Assembly: GCF_001870735.1 (NCBI RefSeq)
Contig: NZ_MORL01000001.1
Location: forward strand, 933,222-997,221
Length of the DNA: 64,000 nt
Direction of reading: 5' to 3'
Origin: Arsenicibacter rosenii
GTDB taxonomy: Bacteria; Bacteroidota; Bacteroidia; Cytophagales; Spirosomataceae
Part shown: positions 26,815 through 34,460 of the stretch, piece by piece
Numbering within the stretch: position 1 is the stretch's first letter
Layout of the letters: each line of letters begins with the position of its first letter
Program-made: the position numbers and the translations under genes
The notes under the pieces: model-generated
Databases searched by the model: none
Told to the model about the DNA's origin: nothing
What the model saw: the letters and a program-made list of their open reading frames with translations, nothing else

Positions 26815-27495
26815 TTAGAAAGGAACTTCGTCGAAGGTTGGTACCACGTAATAACAGCTCTTGAGCAGGTGCTCCGCGTAGTAGTCTTTTATGCGGAAAG
26901 TCGTAATGTTTTTGAAGCGTTCTTCAATATACTCCAGCTGAAGCTGAGCCGGATTTTTGTACATGCCTGGTTTGTGGGCCCGTACAAAATCAATGGCATC
27001 CTGAAGCGTAATCTGCCGACCACTCATGGCTGATATTTCTTCGATCTGCACATCCAGATTCAGGCCGTCTTTTCTGAACCACGATTTGGCGACGTCGGGC
27101 AACCAGTTCGGATCGCCATGTAGTTCAAAATCGCTTTTGGGGAAAGGCCGCAGGTTATCGGCCAGAATGGACTGTACACTTACCCAGCTTTGGGCATCCG
27201 GTTTGGTTTTAAGCCAGAGCTGAGCCAGTTCCAGTGGGTTTTCGGTGCGATCTGCCAAATACTTATCGTACTCATCGGCGGGCAGATCAATAGGGGTTGG
27301 TGTTGGCAGGTAAGCCAGATGCGACACGGTGTAGATATTGAGCTTCGCACATACCAGCTTATCGAGGTTGTTAATGTGCATACGCCGGCCAACTTCCGTG
27401 GCCCAGGCCTGATACTCGGCTTCACTCTTACCCGTGTTCTGAACGAAGCGTTCCTGATTACGGAGCCGAGCGGTAGTAGTCTGATTTTCTTTCAT
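26815..27495 (-). CDS. Phage protein upstream of methylase, unknown
   Basis: 226 residues, soluble, no membrane segment. Visible features are EVGRRMHINNLDKLVCAKLN near the start and a C-terminal LLKSCYYVVPTFDEVPF, an acidic/aromatic tip reminiscent of SSB-type tails. First gene after the cargo gene on the other strand, with a leader of about 140 nt shared with the divergent promoter at 27582. No domain recognised. Confidence 0.7.
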   Translation of the reverse strand: MKENQTTTARLRNQERFVQNTGKSEAEYQAWATEVGRRMHINNLDKLVCAKLNIYTVSHLAYLPTPTPIDLPADEYDKYLADRTENPLELAQLWLKTKPDAQSWVSVQSILADNLRPFPKSDFELHGDPNWLPDVAKSWFRKDGLNLDVQIEEISAMSGRQITLQDAIDFVRAHKPGMYKNPAQLQLEYIEERFKNITTFRIKDYYAEHLLKSCYYVVPTFDEVPF

Positions 27496-27581
27496 TTATC
27501 TGAGAATGATTAATTGAACATCCCCAGTAATTTCTCCCAAGAAAACGGATTTACAACTTTCAAATCTTATTTTTTTTACAT

Positions 27582-27611
27582 TTGCTATCTCTATTTAAAA
27601 ATATAACTTTC
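27582..27611 (+). promoter_or_regulatory. Promoter of the small cargo gene
   Basis: TTG at 27582-27584, a 19-nt AT-rich spacer, then TAACTTTC at 27604-27611 (consensus TAnnTTTG), 24 nt before the start at 27635. Confidence 0.55.
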
Positions 27612-27634
27612 ACGCTAATTAATTCAATTAAAAC

Positions 27635-28012
27635 ATGAATCAAAACCCCACTCCTGATCCTGTCAAATCTTTGCGTAGAGATATTATTCGCTCTGCCGCT
27701 CAGGCTAAGATAGGTGCACTTCTAGTTCTTTTAAAGCGTTATGAAGACAATTGGATCAAACAAACAACCGCCGAAGGCTACGTTTGGCATGCTTCAGATT
27801 CCAGAGCCATTGGAAATGCATTGAAAGGTGAATACTATGACAAATATTCTTCTGCTGCGACTAAAGAGCTTTTAGTACAAGAACTTGGCTTGGCAAGTGA
27901 TCCCACAAGAGATTTTATTTTTTCTGCAATAAATTCAGAAGAGTACAGTGAAATTAAGTCAAGACTTAATTCAATGGCGGAAGAATTAATAAAGCTTGCT
28001 GCTCTATTATAA
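27635..28012 (+). CDS. Small AT-rich cargo gene, unknown
   Basis: 125 residues, on the opposite strand to the late genes, with its own promoter and a strong hairpin behind it: the layout of a phage moron. Sequence is helical (LRRDIIRSAAQAKIGALLVL, TKELLVQELGLASDPTRD, KSRLNSMAEELIKLAALL). No signal peptide or membrane segment. Expression from the lysogen is likely. Function unknown; lysogenic conversion or superinfection control are possibilities by analogy only. Confidence 0.75.
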   Translation: MNQNPTPDPVKSLRRDIIRSAAQAKIGALLVLLKRYEDNWIKQTTAEGYVWHASDSRAIGNALKGEYYDKYSSAATKELLVQELGLASDPTRDFIFSAINSEEYSEIKSRLNSMAEELIKLAALL

Positions 28013-28016
28013 ATAT

Positions 28017-28098
28017 GAGGCTGCTTAGAAAAACCATCTTACTTTAAATTGTCTCATAAAAGACAATTTAAAGTAAGATGGTTTTTCTAAGCAGCCTC
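28017..28098. repeat. Perfect 38-bp inverted repeat with 6-nt loop
   Basis: Arms 28017-28054 and 28061-28098 are exact reverse complements (they start GAGGCTGCTTAG and end CTAAGCAGCCTC), loop CATAAA. It starts 5 nt after the cargo gene stop and ends 8 nt before the stop of the convergent gene. It could terminate both, but lacks a T tract outside the stem. Such length and perfection are unusual for a terminator. Confidence 0.95.
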
Positions 28099-28106
28099 GT
28101 AGCATA

Positions 28107-28853
28107 TTAACTAAAAGGCAAACTTATAGTCTTCTGGAACGGATGCTTCAACTGGCTTTTCCCGCCAGCCTTCTTCAAAGTAACAACATCTGATCCAAAT
28201 ATTTTCTGCAAGTAGTTAAAATCCTGCTCTTCAGCGCCAAAGTTCCTAAACTCAGCTAAGCCCCCGGCGTTTACGAACGTATCCCGCTGATCGAAGTAAA
28301 ACCGCGTATCCTTCCAGATCAGGCGGTGTTCATAGGCATTCAGGCAACTAATCCAGTAATCTTCATTACAGCGAATCTCCGGCGAGTACCAGAGTCTGGA
28401 GCCCTTCAACACGCCATGCGCACAGCCGGTCACATAGCCACTGAGCTGAACCGGATTCAGGCTGTTATACGACACCGGTGCCGGACTGGAGCTGAAGCCA
28501 AACAGATAAGCCCCTGCCTGCCGGGCTGCATCAGCCGTCACCTGAATAATCTCATAAGCGTCTTTTGCATCCACGTCGGCCGACTCACCCTTTTCGGTGT
28601 ATAACCGCCGGAAGCTGTCAATATCGTCATCCAGCATGAACACCGAACCAAAATGGTTAATGATCCAGTCCCGTTTACGGGCTAGTCCGACCACACTATC
28701 CGGATGCGTCGCAATCTCATCTATCGGGTTACACATCCGGTACGCCTTCTCCTGGCTTTCCGCCACACAGATAATACAGCCATCCACCACCGAGGTCGTC
28801 GTTACGCGCGTATGGCGCTTGTGCGAAGGAATTACAATTTTGCAGACTTCCAT
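28107..28853 (-). CDS. GT-A glycosyltransferase-like protein, possible DNA-base modification
   Basis: 248 residues. The N-terminus (VCKIVIPSHKRHTRV) and the metal-binding motif in GSVFMLDDDIDSFRRL (about 68-83) fit a GT-A nucleotide-sugar transferase fold, then YNSLNPVQLSGYVTGCAHGV and CNEDYWISCLNAYEHRLIWK. I recall similar D-D-D-I-D phage proteins grouped as base-modification glycosyltransferases (TET/JBP-associated type); this assignment is tentative. The gene overlaps the ParB-like gene by 22 nt, so the two are co-translated. Confidence 0.68.
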   Translation of the reverse strand: MEVCKIVIPSHKRHTRVTTTSVVDGCIICVAESQEKAYRMCNPIDEIATHPDSVVGLARKRDWIINHFGSVFMLDDDIDSFRRLYTEKGESADVDAKDAYEIIQVTADAARQAGAYLFGFSSSPAPVSYNSLNPVQLSGYVTGCAHGVLKGSRLWYSPEIRCNEDYWISCLNAYEHRLIWKDTRFYFDQRDTFVNAGGLAEFRNFGAEEQDFNYLQKIFGSDVVTLKKAGGKSQLKHPFQKTISLPFS

Positions 28854-29452
28854 AGCTCCTGAAACTGTTTAGCCGTTACCACATGCGTACTACCCACCTT
28901 AGATGACTTATAACACTGCCCCCTGTCGACACGCAGCAGCTCCGCCACATTGTTCTCGTCGATCTCATTCGTACAGACAATAATAAAGGCGCTGTACTTC
29001 TCCGAAAACTTCGGCACTATCGGCATTTCAGCTACCGGTGCAGGAGCCGTCAGCTCCGCCACGTCGGCATCCATTTTGGCGAAGTCGATTCCGAAATCAA
29101 AGTCGTTCAAAAAGCCCGAAAACTCCTCTTTCAGCAAATGGGCATCCCATTCGCCCCAGTGGTTGTTCTCGATCAGCATTACCTCTTTCAGCTCATCGTC
29201 GGTCAGCTTCCGGACGGCGACGCGCACGTCAACCACCTTATCGGCAAAACCCATCTGCACCAGCCGCTCACAGCGCTGCTTACCGGAAATAATTGTGTTG
29301 TCGGCATCAACGACCGCAATACCGATCAGGCCATATTTGCCCAGACGCTGCTCCAGCTCACGCTGATTGGCAGCCGAAATCTTACGGGGATTTTTTGCAT
29401 GCGGGACCAGATCGCCAAGCCGGCGTTGCTCGGTCCGGAATAATTCATTCAT
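28832..29452 (-). CDS. ParB N-terminal (ParB/Srx) domain protein
   Basis: 206 residues. The ParB-like fold covers about residues 8-100: LVPHAKNPRKISAANQRELE, then LIGIAVVDADNTIISGKQRC with the conserved G-x-x-R-x-type box, and LIENNHWGEWDAHLLKEEF. Phage versions typically lack the DNA-binding half of partition ParB and act with methylases or modification enzymes. Here it precedes a glycosyltransferase-like gene and lies near a methylase, supporting a DNA-modification role rather than partition. Confidence 0.82.
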   Translation of the reverse strand: MNELFRTEQRRLGDLVPHAKNPRKISAANQRELEQRLGKYGLIGIAVVDADNTIISGKQRCERLVQMGFADKVVDVRVAVRKLTDDELKEVMLIENNHWGEWDAHLLKEEFSGFLNDFDFGIDFAKMDADVAELTAPAPVAEMPIVPKFSEKYSAFIIVCTNEIDENNVAELLRVDRGQCYKSSKVGSTHVVTAKQFQELWKSAKL

Positions 29453-29503
29453 GATTAACAGATTTGCTCACAGCAGCAAACCTATTCGCCCATCAGGAAT
29501 CGT

Positions 29504-29541
29504 CACAGGACAAAAAAGGCTGACTAATACAGCCAGCCTTT
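29504..29541 (-). terminator. Terminator upstream of ParB-like gene
   Basis: AAAGGCTG (29515-29522) and CAGCCTTT (29534-29541), T tract on the minus strand, followed by a GTCCTGTG motif (29511-29504). Confidence 0.8.
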
Positions 29542-29580
29542 TACTACTTACTAGAACTTGTAAAACACGCAGAACCAGAT

Positions 29581-30216
29581 TCAGAGAGTAGCTAATCTGG
29601 TCTTCAGCTGACTAATTTCCGCAGTCCATTTGGCAATGGCCAGCTCATTACGTCGTTTGGTTAATTCCTCTTTCGCCTGAGCCCTGCGTTTTTCAGCCTT
29701 TCGGATGTTAGACTGAAGACACTGAATTTTGTAACGCAATTTTTCCGGATCCGCAGTCAGTTTGGTGATATCCGTACCCGGTTCCGCTTTTTCAGGTCCG
29801 ACGACCGGAATTACTCCCAGCTGCATCGTTAAGCGGATATCGTCCTGAAGCAGTTTCCATTTCTGCCGGTAAGCCAATATTTCCTTGACAACCTGCTTAC
29901 AGTTGACCGAATCGGGATAGGTATGCAGGCTATTGCAAAGCTTTGCCTTTTCGGCATGAATCTGGTTTCTGGCGCCTGTAAGCTGCTCAATGTGCTCCTG
30001 CACCTGCTTTGGAAGCTGCTCCAGAGGTAGCTGTGCCTGCTTTTTTTCGGGGACTACGTTTTGTACCGGTGCATCCGGCTCTGCCTTGCGGGTGGTCAGC
30101 GCCGTCAGAAACGCCCGCGCCTGCTCCAGCTCTGAGGGCTTTGCGCTCTGGCGTTCCAGGCTCCTGATCTTTGCTTTTTGCCGGATTATCTGTTCCTGTC
30201 GTTCCTGCTCGTTCAT
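29581..30216 (-). CDS. Coiled-coil phage protein
   Basis: 211 residues, charged and helical almost throughout (MNEQERQEQIIRQKAKIRSL, then LEQLPKQVQEHIEQLTGA, then IQCLQSNIRKAEKRRAQAKE). Probably a structural or head-completion factor. It overlaps the preceding frame by 230 nt; coding character clearly favours this frame in the overlap. Confidence 0.7.
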   Translation of the reverse strand: MNEQERQEQIIRQKAKIRSLERQSAKPSELEQARAFLTALTTRKAEPDAPVQNVVPEKKQAQLPLEQLPKQVQEHIEQLTGARNQIHAEKAKLCNSLHTYPDSVNCKQVVKEILAYRQKWKLLQDDIRLTMQLGVIPVVGPEKAEPGTDITKLTADPEKLRYKIQCLQSNIRKAEKRRAQAKEELTKRRNELAIAKWTAEISQLKTRLATL

Positions 30217-30478
30217 ACCACGAAGCTACTACCGGCAATTGCCTGTTCACTGGACGATTCACCTCCAGCATTATGCGCAGGTCATTCATTCCATTCAGGT
30301 AATCGCGTGCTTCCACGTAGACAAGCGGCTCATTCATATCATCAATCTCCTGAAACACATGCTCCCTGAGCAGGGCAATGTAGTAGTCGGTAACATCCTG
30401 TAACAGCTTGATGTCGTAACCGGCTGTAGCCAGATAGGCCGCAAATGGCGGGAAGGTAGAAGGAGGCGTAGGAGACAT
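29987..30478 (-). CDS. Head-region phage protein, N-terminal part credible
   Basis: Open frame of 163 residues. About the first 87 residues look real (FAAYLATAGYDIKLLQDVTD, YVEARDYLNGMNDLRIMLEV); the Gly/Ala/Thr-rich remainder is what an out-of-frame reading of the next gene would give. Either the genes overlap, or a +1 frameshift at the junction joins them into one protein. Its start codon lies directly behind the T tract of a structured leader RNA. Confidence 0.6.
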   Translation of the reverse strand: MSPTPPSTFPPFAAYLATAGYDIKLLQDVTDYYIALLREHVFQEIDDMNEPLVYVEARDYLNGMNDLRIMLEVNRPVNRQLPVVASWYERAGTTGTDNPAKSKDQEPGTPERKALRAGAGAGVSDGADHPQGRAGCTGTKRSPRKKAGTATSGAASKAGAGAH

Positions 30479-30604
30479 AAAAAAGCCGGCTGGTCACTGC
30501 TCACACATAGGCAACCCTACCTGTTGGGTACTCACAACCCATTGCCAGCCGGAATATCTCCGGCCGGTAGGGTTGTGATAATCATGTGTGAGCGCTCAAA
30601 TATA
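30478..30604 (-). ncRNA. Structured leader RNA with alternative terminator fold
   Basis: A closing stem GCTCACACAT (30499-30508)/ATGTGTGAGC (30584-30593) encloses AACCCTACC (30513-30521)/GGTAGGGTT (30566-30574). That in turn holds two small hairpins: TGGGT (30525-30529)/ACCCA (30537-30541) and GCCGG (30548-30552)/CCGGC (30560-30564). On the minus strand TATATTTG (30604-30597) ends 3 nt before the first stem. CCGGCTGG (30552-30545) can instead pair with CCAGCCGG (30493-30486), which is followed by C and six T just before the ATG at 30478. The two folds exclude each other, as in an attenuator or riboswitch. Confidence 0.6.
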
Positions 30605-30638
30605 ACAAAAAAGGTTGCCTACAACGTAAGCAACCTTT
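30604..30638 (-). terminator. Terminator upstream of the leader RNA
   Basis: AAAGGTTGC (30610-30618) and GCAACCTTT (30630-30638), then a T tract and the -7 box on the minus strand. Confidence 0.8.
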
Positions 30639-30662
30639 CAGGTATTAACCCAACTGAGCGAT

Positions 30663-31013
30663 TTACTCAATAATCCGCTCCTCCTTTTCTGCCATAAGCT
30701 CCTGATTCTTTACCCCATCGATCAGACTTAGCAACCGGCGTGCCGTCAGTCTTTTTTTTGCGCGTTGTTTCAACACATCAGCCGCTGACAGTACCGGTTC
30801 CGGCTGATCCGGTTCCGGAGCTGTCTGAACCTGCTCCGGAGCCTGCTGTATGACCGGCGTCGGGGCGTCGGTCGTCACTGGCGGTATCGGTTCCGGCTGA
30901 TCCGGTTCCTGTGTCTGTTGCATGGCCGGTTCGCCGGCGGGAATCTGTGCGGATTGCTGAACTGCCGGCGTTTGCTCCGCTTCCGGAACCGGCCTTTGAT
31001 TTCTTGTTGCCAT
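30663..31013 (-). CDS. Gln/Pro-rich phage protein with helical C-terminus
   Basis: About 116 residues from the ATG at 31013 (MATRNQRPVPEAEQT). Low-complexity Pro/Glu/Gln region with the repeated EPDQPEP motif, then a folded C-terminus SAADVLKQRAKKRLTARRLL. It begins on an A8 run inside the preceding frame. It could be a separate gene or the continuation of that gene after a frameshift on A8. Confidence 0.65.
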   Translation of the reverse strand: MATRNQRPVPEAEQTPAVQQSAQIPAGEPAMQQTQEPDQPEPIPPVTTDAPTPVIQQAPEQVQTAPEPDQPEPVLSAADVLKQRAKKRLTARRLLSLIDGVKNQELMAEKEERIIE

Positions 31014-31176
31014 TTTTTTTACGCGTAAAGTATTTGGTAATACCTGCTTCAATTAGTTGATCAATCCGTTCATCGGTCAGTTGCGACGGGATAACATCAA
31101 ACTTTCCTTTGCCCGGAATGATATGGCTGACACCCCCGTCAGGAATGCCCGCCACGTCATAGCGCTTCAGCGTCAT
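30778..31176 (-). CDS. Small head-region protein, C-terminal part doubtful
   Basis: Open frame of 132 residues; the first about 57 look real (KRYDVAGIPDGGVSHIIPGK, LTDERIDQLIEAGITKYFTR). Beyond the A8 run the Ser/Gly/Thr-rich sequence is an out-of-frame shadow of the Pro/Gln-rich gene. A frameshift on A8 would give a fused protein of about 170 residues. It follows the 231-residue head protein by 6 nt. Confidence 0.55.
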   Translation of the reverse strand: MTLKRYDVAGIPDGGVSHIIPGKGKFDVIPSQLTDERIDQLIEAGITKYFTRKKNGNKKSKAGSGSGANAGSSAIRTDSRRRTGHATDTGTGSAGTDTASDDRRPDAGHTAGSGAGSDSSGTGSAGTGTVSG

Positions 31177-31182
31177 CAGCGG

Positions 31183-31878
31183 TTAGGCCGGTTCCGGAAC
31201 CGGATCAATGGCCAGGTCTTCGACCAGAGCCGCCGGCAGAACAGCCAGATCCCACATCATGCCATCCACATCGCCTTTCAGCGTGAAGCCACGCTTGTCA
31301 TTGCCTTTCTTGCCGCCTTTAAACGACGATTTCAGGAAGATCGGATCATCCGAAGAACCGGCAACCAGAAACTGGCCATCCTTCATTTCCATCACAATCA
31401 CGCAACCGGCATTTTTGTGCTTCTTGATCTCCGCCCGTACATCTTTCGAAAGACCGGCAAGGGCCAGTTCAGCCACGTGCTTGAAGCTCTGGTAGCCGGG
31501 ATCACCGCCGCCGTCCGAATCCAGGGACGCCGTACCGTCCGGAAACAGGTACTCCGCCCACTTGTCCTGGGCATTCTTCAGCACCGGCGCAACCGTGACT
31601 TCATTGTCCGCATCGATACCCGCCAGCGTTGGCCACGGATTGGCAAACTTGCGGGACAACATGATCAGTACCCGGCGGATACCGCCCGGATTGGCTTCCT
31701 GATACGACTGCGCATCGATACTCGCAAAGTTCACCAGCGCTAACCCCGTCACAACGGGAGCATCTACCGAACCAAAAAAATCCGCATGACCCAGCACCTC
31801 ATTGGGCAGTACGATACCAATCAAAAATACCAGGAGTGCCAGCGCAAACTCCCCCATTTTGTCAATTGAAAACTTCAT
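31183..31878 (-). CDS. Head or tail structural protein downstream of capsid
   Basis: 231 residues with a hydrophobic start (LALLVFLIGIVLPNEVLG), then GIRRVLIMLSRKFANPWPTL, GCVIVMEMKDGQFLVAGSSD and KRGFTLKGDVDGMMWDLAV. It directly follows the major capsid gene. The late beta-rich part resembles phage tube or decoration proteins in general character only. The hydrophobic start may be part of the fold rather than a signal. Confidence 0.65.
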   Translation of the reverse strand: MKFSIDKMGEFALALLVFLIGIVLPNEVLGHADFFGSVDAPVVTGLALVNFASIDAQSYQEANPGGIRRVLIMLSRKFANPWPTLAGIDADNEVTVAPVLKNAQDKWAEYLFPDGTASLDSDGGGDPGYQSFKHVAELALAGLSKDVRAEIKKHKNAGCVIVMEMKDGQFLVAGSSDDPIFLKSSFKGGKKGNDKRGFTLKGDVDGMMWDLAVLPAALVEDLAIDPVPEPA

Positions 31879-31961
31879 TGTCTGTAAGAATTATGGTATA
31901 GAAAACTTGTGCAGATATAGCAGAAAGCTATGATTGCCCTGCCGGTCAGCAGGGCAACCGG

Positions 31962-32960
31962 TTAGTCATCAATTTCGCCCATCCAGATTTCTTCGGCCAG
32001 CGCGAAATCCGTCGCCGCCTGGAACTTCAGGATATAGGCCAGATCTTCCGAACGTTTGTTGTAATCAAACGTCAGCGACATCGTTGTCAGATCGTCGTCG
32101 TACAGCCAGCAGATATTACCCAGGGTGGTAATGAACGGCGAGTCGGCTCCGGTCATACCCGGCTCGACAAAGAACTCAATCATTGTCCCTTCCAGCGTCC
32201 GTTTATTGTAGGCATTGTTGTAGATCAGTGCCCCGCGCGTTGACTGATAATTGGCTTCGTACATCTCCAGATGCTCCGGTGAAAGCACCATGATCAGCCT
32301 GTCCGAAAACTTGTACTTGGCCGGTACCTTTTTGGCGATTTTCTTAAACTCGGCTACCGCATTAGCTTCCGTAATGGCATTGATCGTTGCAATGTTGGCC
32401 ACCGGAATTTCGCCGTCCGCCAATGCTTCGTCAATCTTGATACGGATACCGTCAAATACACCCTCAGGCGACGGGTTGTTGATGTTCTCCACACCGTTGT
32501 ACAGCGAAATATTCCGCAATTCAGCGCGGGCCGTATCAATTATCCGCTTGTTAATGTAGGCCTCAAACACCGGCAGGCGGTCAAGGATCAGCTTTGACTC
32601 AGGACCTTTAATCATCCCGTAATAGCTCTTGTTCAGGGTAACAAGCTGCTTTTCGGTGAACTTCAGGTTGATCTTACACGGCTTTACCTTCGCTTTACGC
32701 GGCTTGATTTTTACCACGTTGTTCTTCGGCGTAAAGCCTTCGCGCTTGTCTGGCTGCAACACCGAACCAATCACGATTTCGGTCAGTACCACCTCGTCCT
32801 TGCCGGGGATCGGGGTTACGTAGTCGGTCAGCGGCCGGATCGGTGAGCCCGGAATGCCGCTGAAGCCCGGGTTTAGCAATTGATTGAATACGTGATCCTG
32901 ATTGTCACGTGCATAGTCGGTCGCGGTCGTCGCCAACAGACTCAAATCGAGTGAATCCAT
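31962..32960 (-). CDS. Major capsid protein
   Basis: 332 residues, following the protease and scaffold genes, the standard order of HK97-type head genes. Features: a helical N-arm, VYINKRIIDTARAELRNISL-like spine helix region (FEAYINKRIIDTARAELR), YKFSDRLIMVLSPEHLEMYE, and C-terminal beta part FQAATDFALAEEIW. No targeting signals. Assembles the icosahedral shell. Assignment rests mainly on gene order and size. Confidence 0.78.
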   Translation of the reverse strand: MDSLDLSLLATTATDYARDNQDHVFNQLLNPGFSGIPGSPIRPLTDYVTPIPGKDEVVLTEIVIGSVLQPDKREGFTPKNNVVKIKPRKAKVKPCKINLKFTEKQLVTLNKSYYGMIKGPESKLILDRLPVFEAYINKRIIDTARAELRNISLYNGVENINNPSPEGVFDGIRIKIDEALADGEIPVANIATINAITEANAVAEFKKIAKKVPAKYKFSDRLIMVLSPEHLEMYEANYQSTRGALIYNNAYNKRTLEGTMIEFFVEPGMTGADSPFITTLGNICWLYDDDLTTMSLTFDYNKRSEDLAYILKFQAATDFALAEEIWMGEIDD

Positions 32961-32981
32961 GTTACTTGTGGTGCAGTGATG

Positions 32982-33031
32982 AAAAAAGCCCTACAACGAA
33001 TCAGTACAAACCTCTCCGTTCCAGGGCTTTT
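32982..33031 (-). terminator. Terminator between scaffold and capsid genes
   Basis: AAAAGCCCT (32984-32992) and AGGGCTTTT (33023-33031), T tract on the minus strand. Partial termination here with a strong capsid start would set relative amounts (inference). Confidence 0.75.
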
Positions 33032-33051
33032 CACTAAGGACGGGTTACGTC

Positions 33052-33546
33052 CTATTTTTTTGCCTGATGCTGGTTCCAGGGCGCTTTCTCGTAGCTTTTC
33101 AGCTCCGGAGCCTGCCCGGTTGTGGTGGCATCAGCCTTAGGCGGCGTTACCGATGCGCTGCGCATGGCATCGGCCTGCTGCAGGGCCAGATCAGCCTGTG
33201 CTTTCCAGGCTGTCCGTGCTTCCTGGCTGGCTCCGAACGTCTTCAGTTCAGTCTCCAGGGCCGTCGCACGCTGTTCGGCCGCCTGCCGGGCAGCTTTTTC
33301 GGTAACCAGCTCAGCAGCTGCATCCGGAGCCGCCGGTGTGGTGACGGCTGCCGGTACAACTGCCCCGCCCGTTGCCGCCGGTTTGGGTATTTCCTGCGGG
33401 AATTCGGCGGCAAGGCGTGTTTCCAGACTGGCGGCTTCCTGTTCGGCCGCGTTGAATTCTTCCGTGGTTGCGTGCTCTGAAGCAACCTTGAATAAAGACG
33501 GAAAAAGACGGGCAATTACACTGCCCGACTGCGTTGGCTTGTTCAT
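33052..33546 (-). CDS. Scaffold-like protein
   Basis: 164 residues, Ala/Glu-rich and helical with two coiled-coil stretches (TTEEFNAAEQEAASLETRL and LVTEKAARQAAEQRATALE) around a disordered Pro/Thr linker. Lies between protease and capsid, the usual scaffold position. It would guide procapsid assembly and be removed by the protease. Confidence 0.72.
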   Translation of the reverse strand: MNKPTQSGSVIARLFPSLFKVASEHATTEEFNAAEQEAASLETRLAAEFPQEIPKPAATGGAVVPAAVTTPAAPDAAAELVTEKAARQAAEQRATALETELKTFGASQEARTAWKAQADLALQQADAMRSASVTPPKADATTTGQAPELKSYEKAPWNQHQAKK

Positions 33547-33549
33547 AAC

Positions 33550-34407
33550 CTATTTTTGTTTTGATAATTGAAGAACCCGGTTGTAGGCATACGGCAGATC
33601 GCCTTTTGCATCGGCCAGTCCCAGCTGAATGGCTCCATCTACACCGTACATCTTTCCGGTGTAAATCTCATCGCTGGTAATCTTAGCCCCACGGCCACGG
33701 CGGACCTCAGACTTAAACGCCTTATTCGACGAATCCAGATCACGCTGAATTTCCTGCTCCAGTTCCGGATCAAGCTCCTCAATGGGATTGATCCGCGCTT
33801 TGTCACTGCTTCCGGTCGAGCGGAAAATCTGTACATCATACCCCTGCTGATCAAGCGCCTTCTTAATATTGGTGTGGATATAAATTGTACCGATTGACCC
33901 AACCCGTGAAACGCTGTTGGGCATCATAACCAGCTCCTTATTCTGAGAGCCTACCCAGAAGCCGGCTGACGCGCAGTAGTTGATCAGGCCGACAGATGGC
34001 TTTACCTGGTTGAAGGCACGGACCGCTGCCGCAAATTCATCAGTCGAGTCCACCGAACCACCGCCGGTATTGTAGCGCATGATCACCCCTTTTTTGCTCT
34101 CATCTTCGGCAATGTGGGCCAGCATGCTCATCATGAACTCGTTGGAAAAGTAGTTGTCCCACGTCCAGCCGCGCGACATCGTACCCTGCACCGGAATCAC
34201 CACCACATCTTTGGCTTTACCGATGCTGAAGGCATTGGCATAGTAACCCTCCCAGGTGAAACCGCTGGCGGCCTGCTGCTCGGCCGATGCCATCAGCGGA
34301 TGCCCGGCGAGCTTTGCAGAAATACCGCCCCCCAGGATCGCAGCCTTTAAATTGTTCTCCAGTTGCCTGTCGACGGCATAGAGCCCCGAAAAAATAACGC
34401 CGTTCAT
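33550..34407 (-). CDS. S49/SppA-type head maturation protease
   Basis: About 285 residues from the ATG at 34407 (MNGVIFSGLYAVDRQ); a TTG at 34425 is an alternative. SppA-like features: VIMRYNTGGGSVDSTDEF (oxyanion-hole region), catalytic Ser in INYCASAGFWVGSQ, VSRVGSIGTIYIHTN, and SEVRRGRGAKITSDEIYTGKMYGVDGAIQLGLAD with the C-terminal conserved block. It processes scaffold and capsid. The start codon lies in the 3' arm of a 12-bp hairpin. Confidence 0.85.
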   Translation of the reverse strand: MNGVIFSGLYAVDRQLENNLKAAILGGGISAKLAGHPLMASAEQQAASGFTWEGYYANAFSIGKAKDVVVIPVQGTMSRGWTWDNYFSNEFMMSMLAHIAEDESKKGVIMRYNTGGGSVDSTDEFAAAVRAFNQVKPSVGLINYCASAGFWVGSQNKELVMMPNSVSRVGSIGTIYIHTNIKKALDQQGYDVQIFRSTGSSDKARINPIEELDPELEQEIQRDLDSSNKAFKSEVRRGRGAKITSDEIYTGKMYGVDGAIQLGLADAKGDLPYAYNRVLQLSKQK

Positions 34408-34436
34408 ACTGCTAATTTTCAGCAAGTATGAACGGC
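34399..34436 (-). promoter_or_regulatory. Hairpin enclosing the protease start codon
   Basis: Perfect arms GCCGTTCATACT (34399-34410) and AGTATGAACGGC (34425-34436). On the minus strand the second arm holds ATG (34407-34405), so folding would hide the start. A GTCCTGTT motif (34457-34450) lies upstream. Confidence 0.65.
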
Positions 34437-34460
34437 GCAGGCCGGATAAAACAGGACTGA

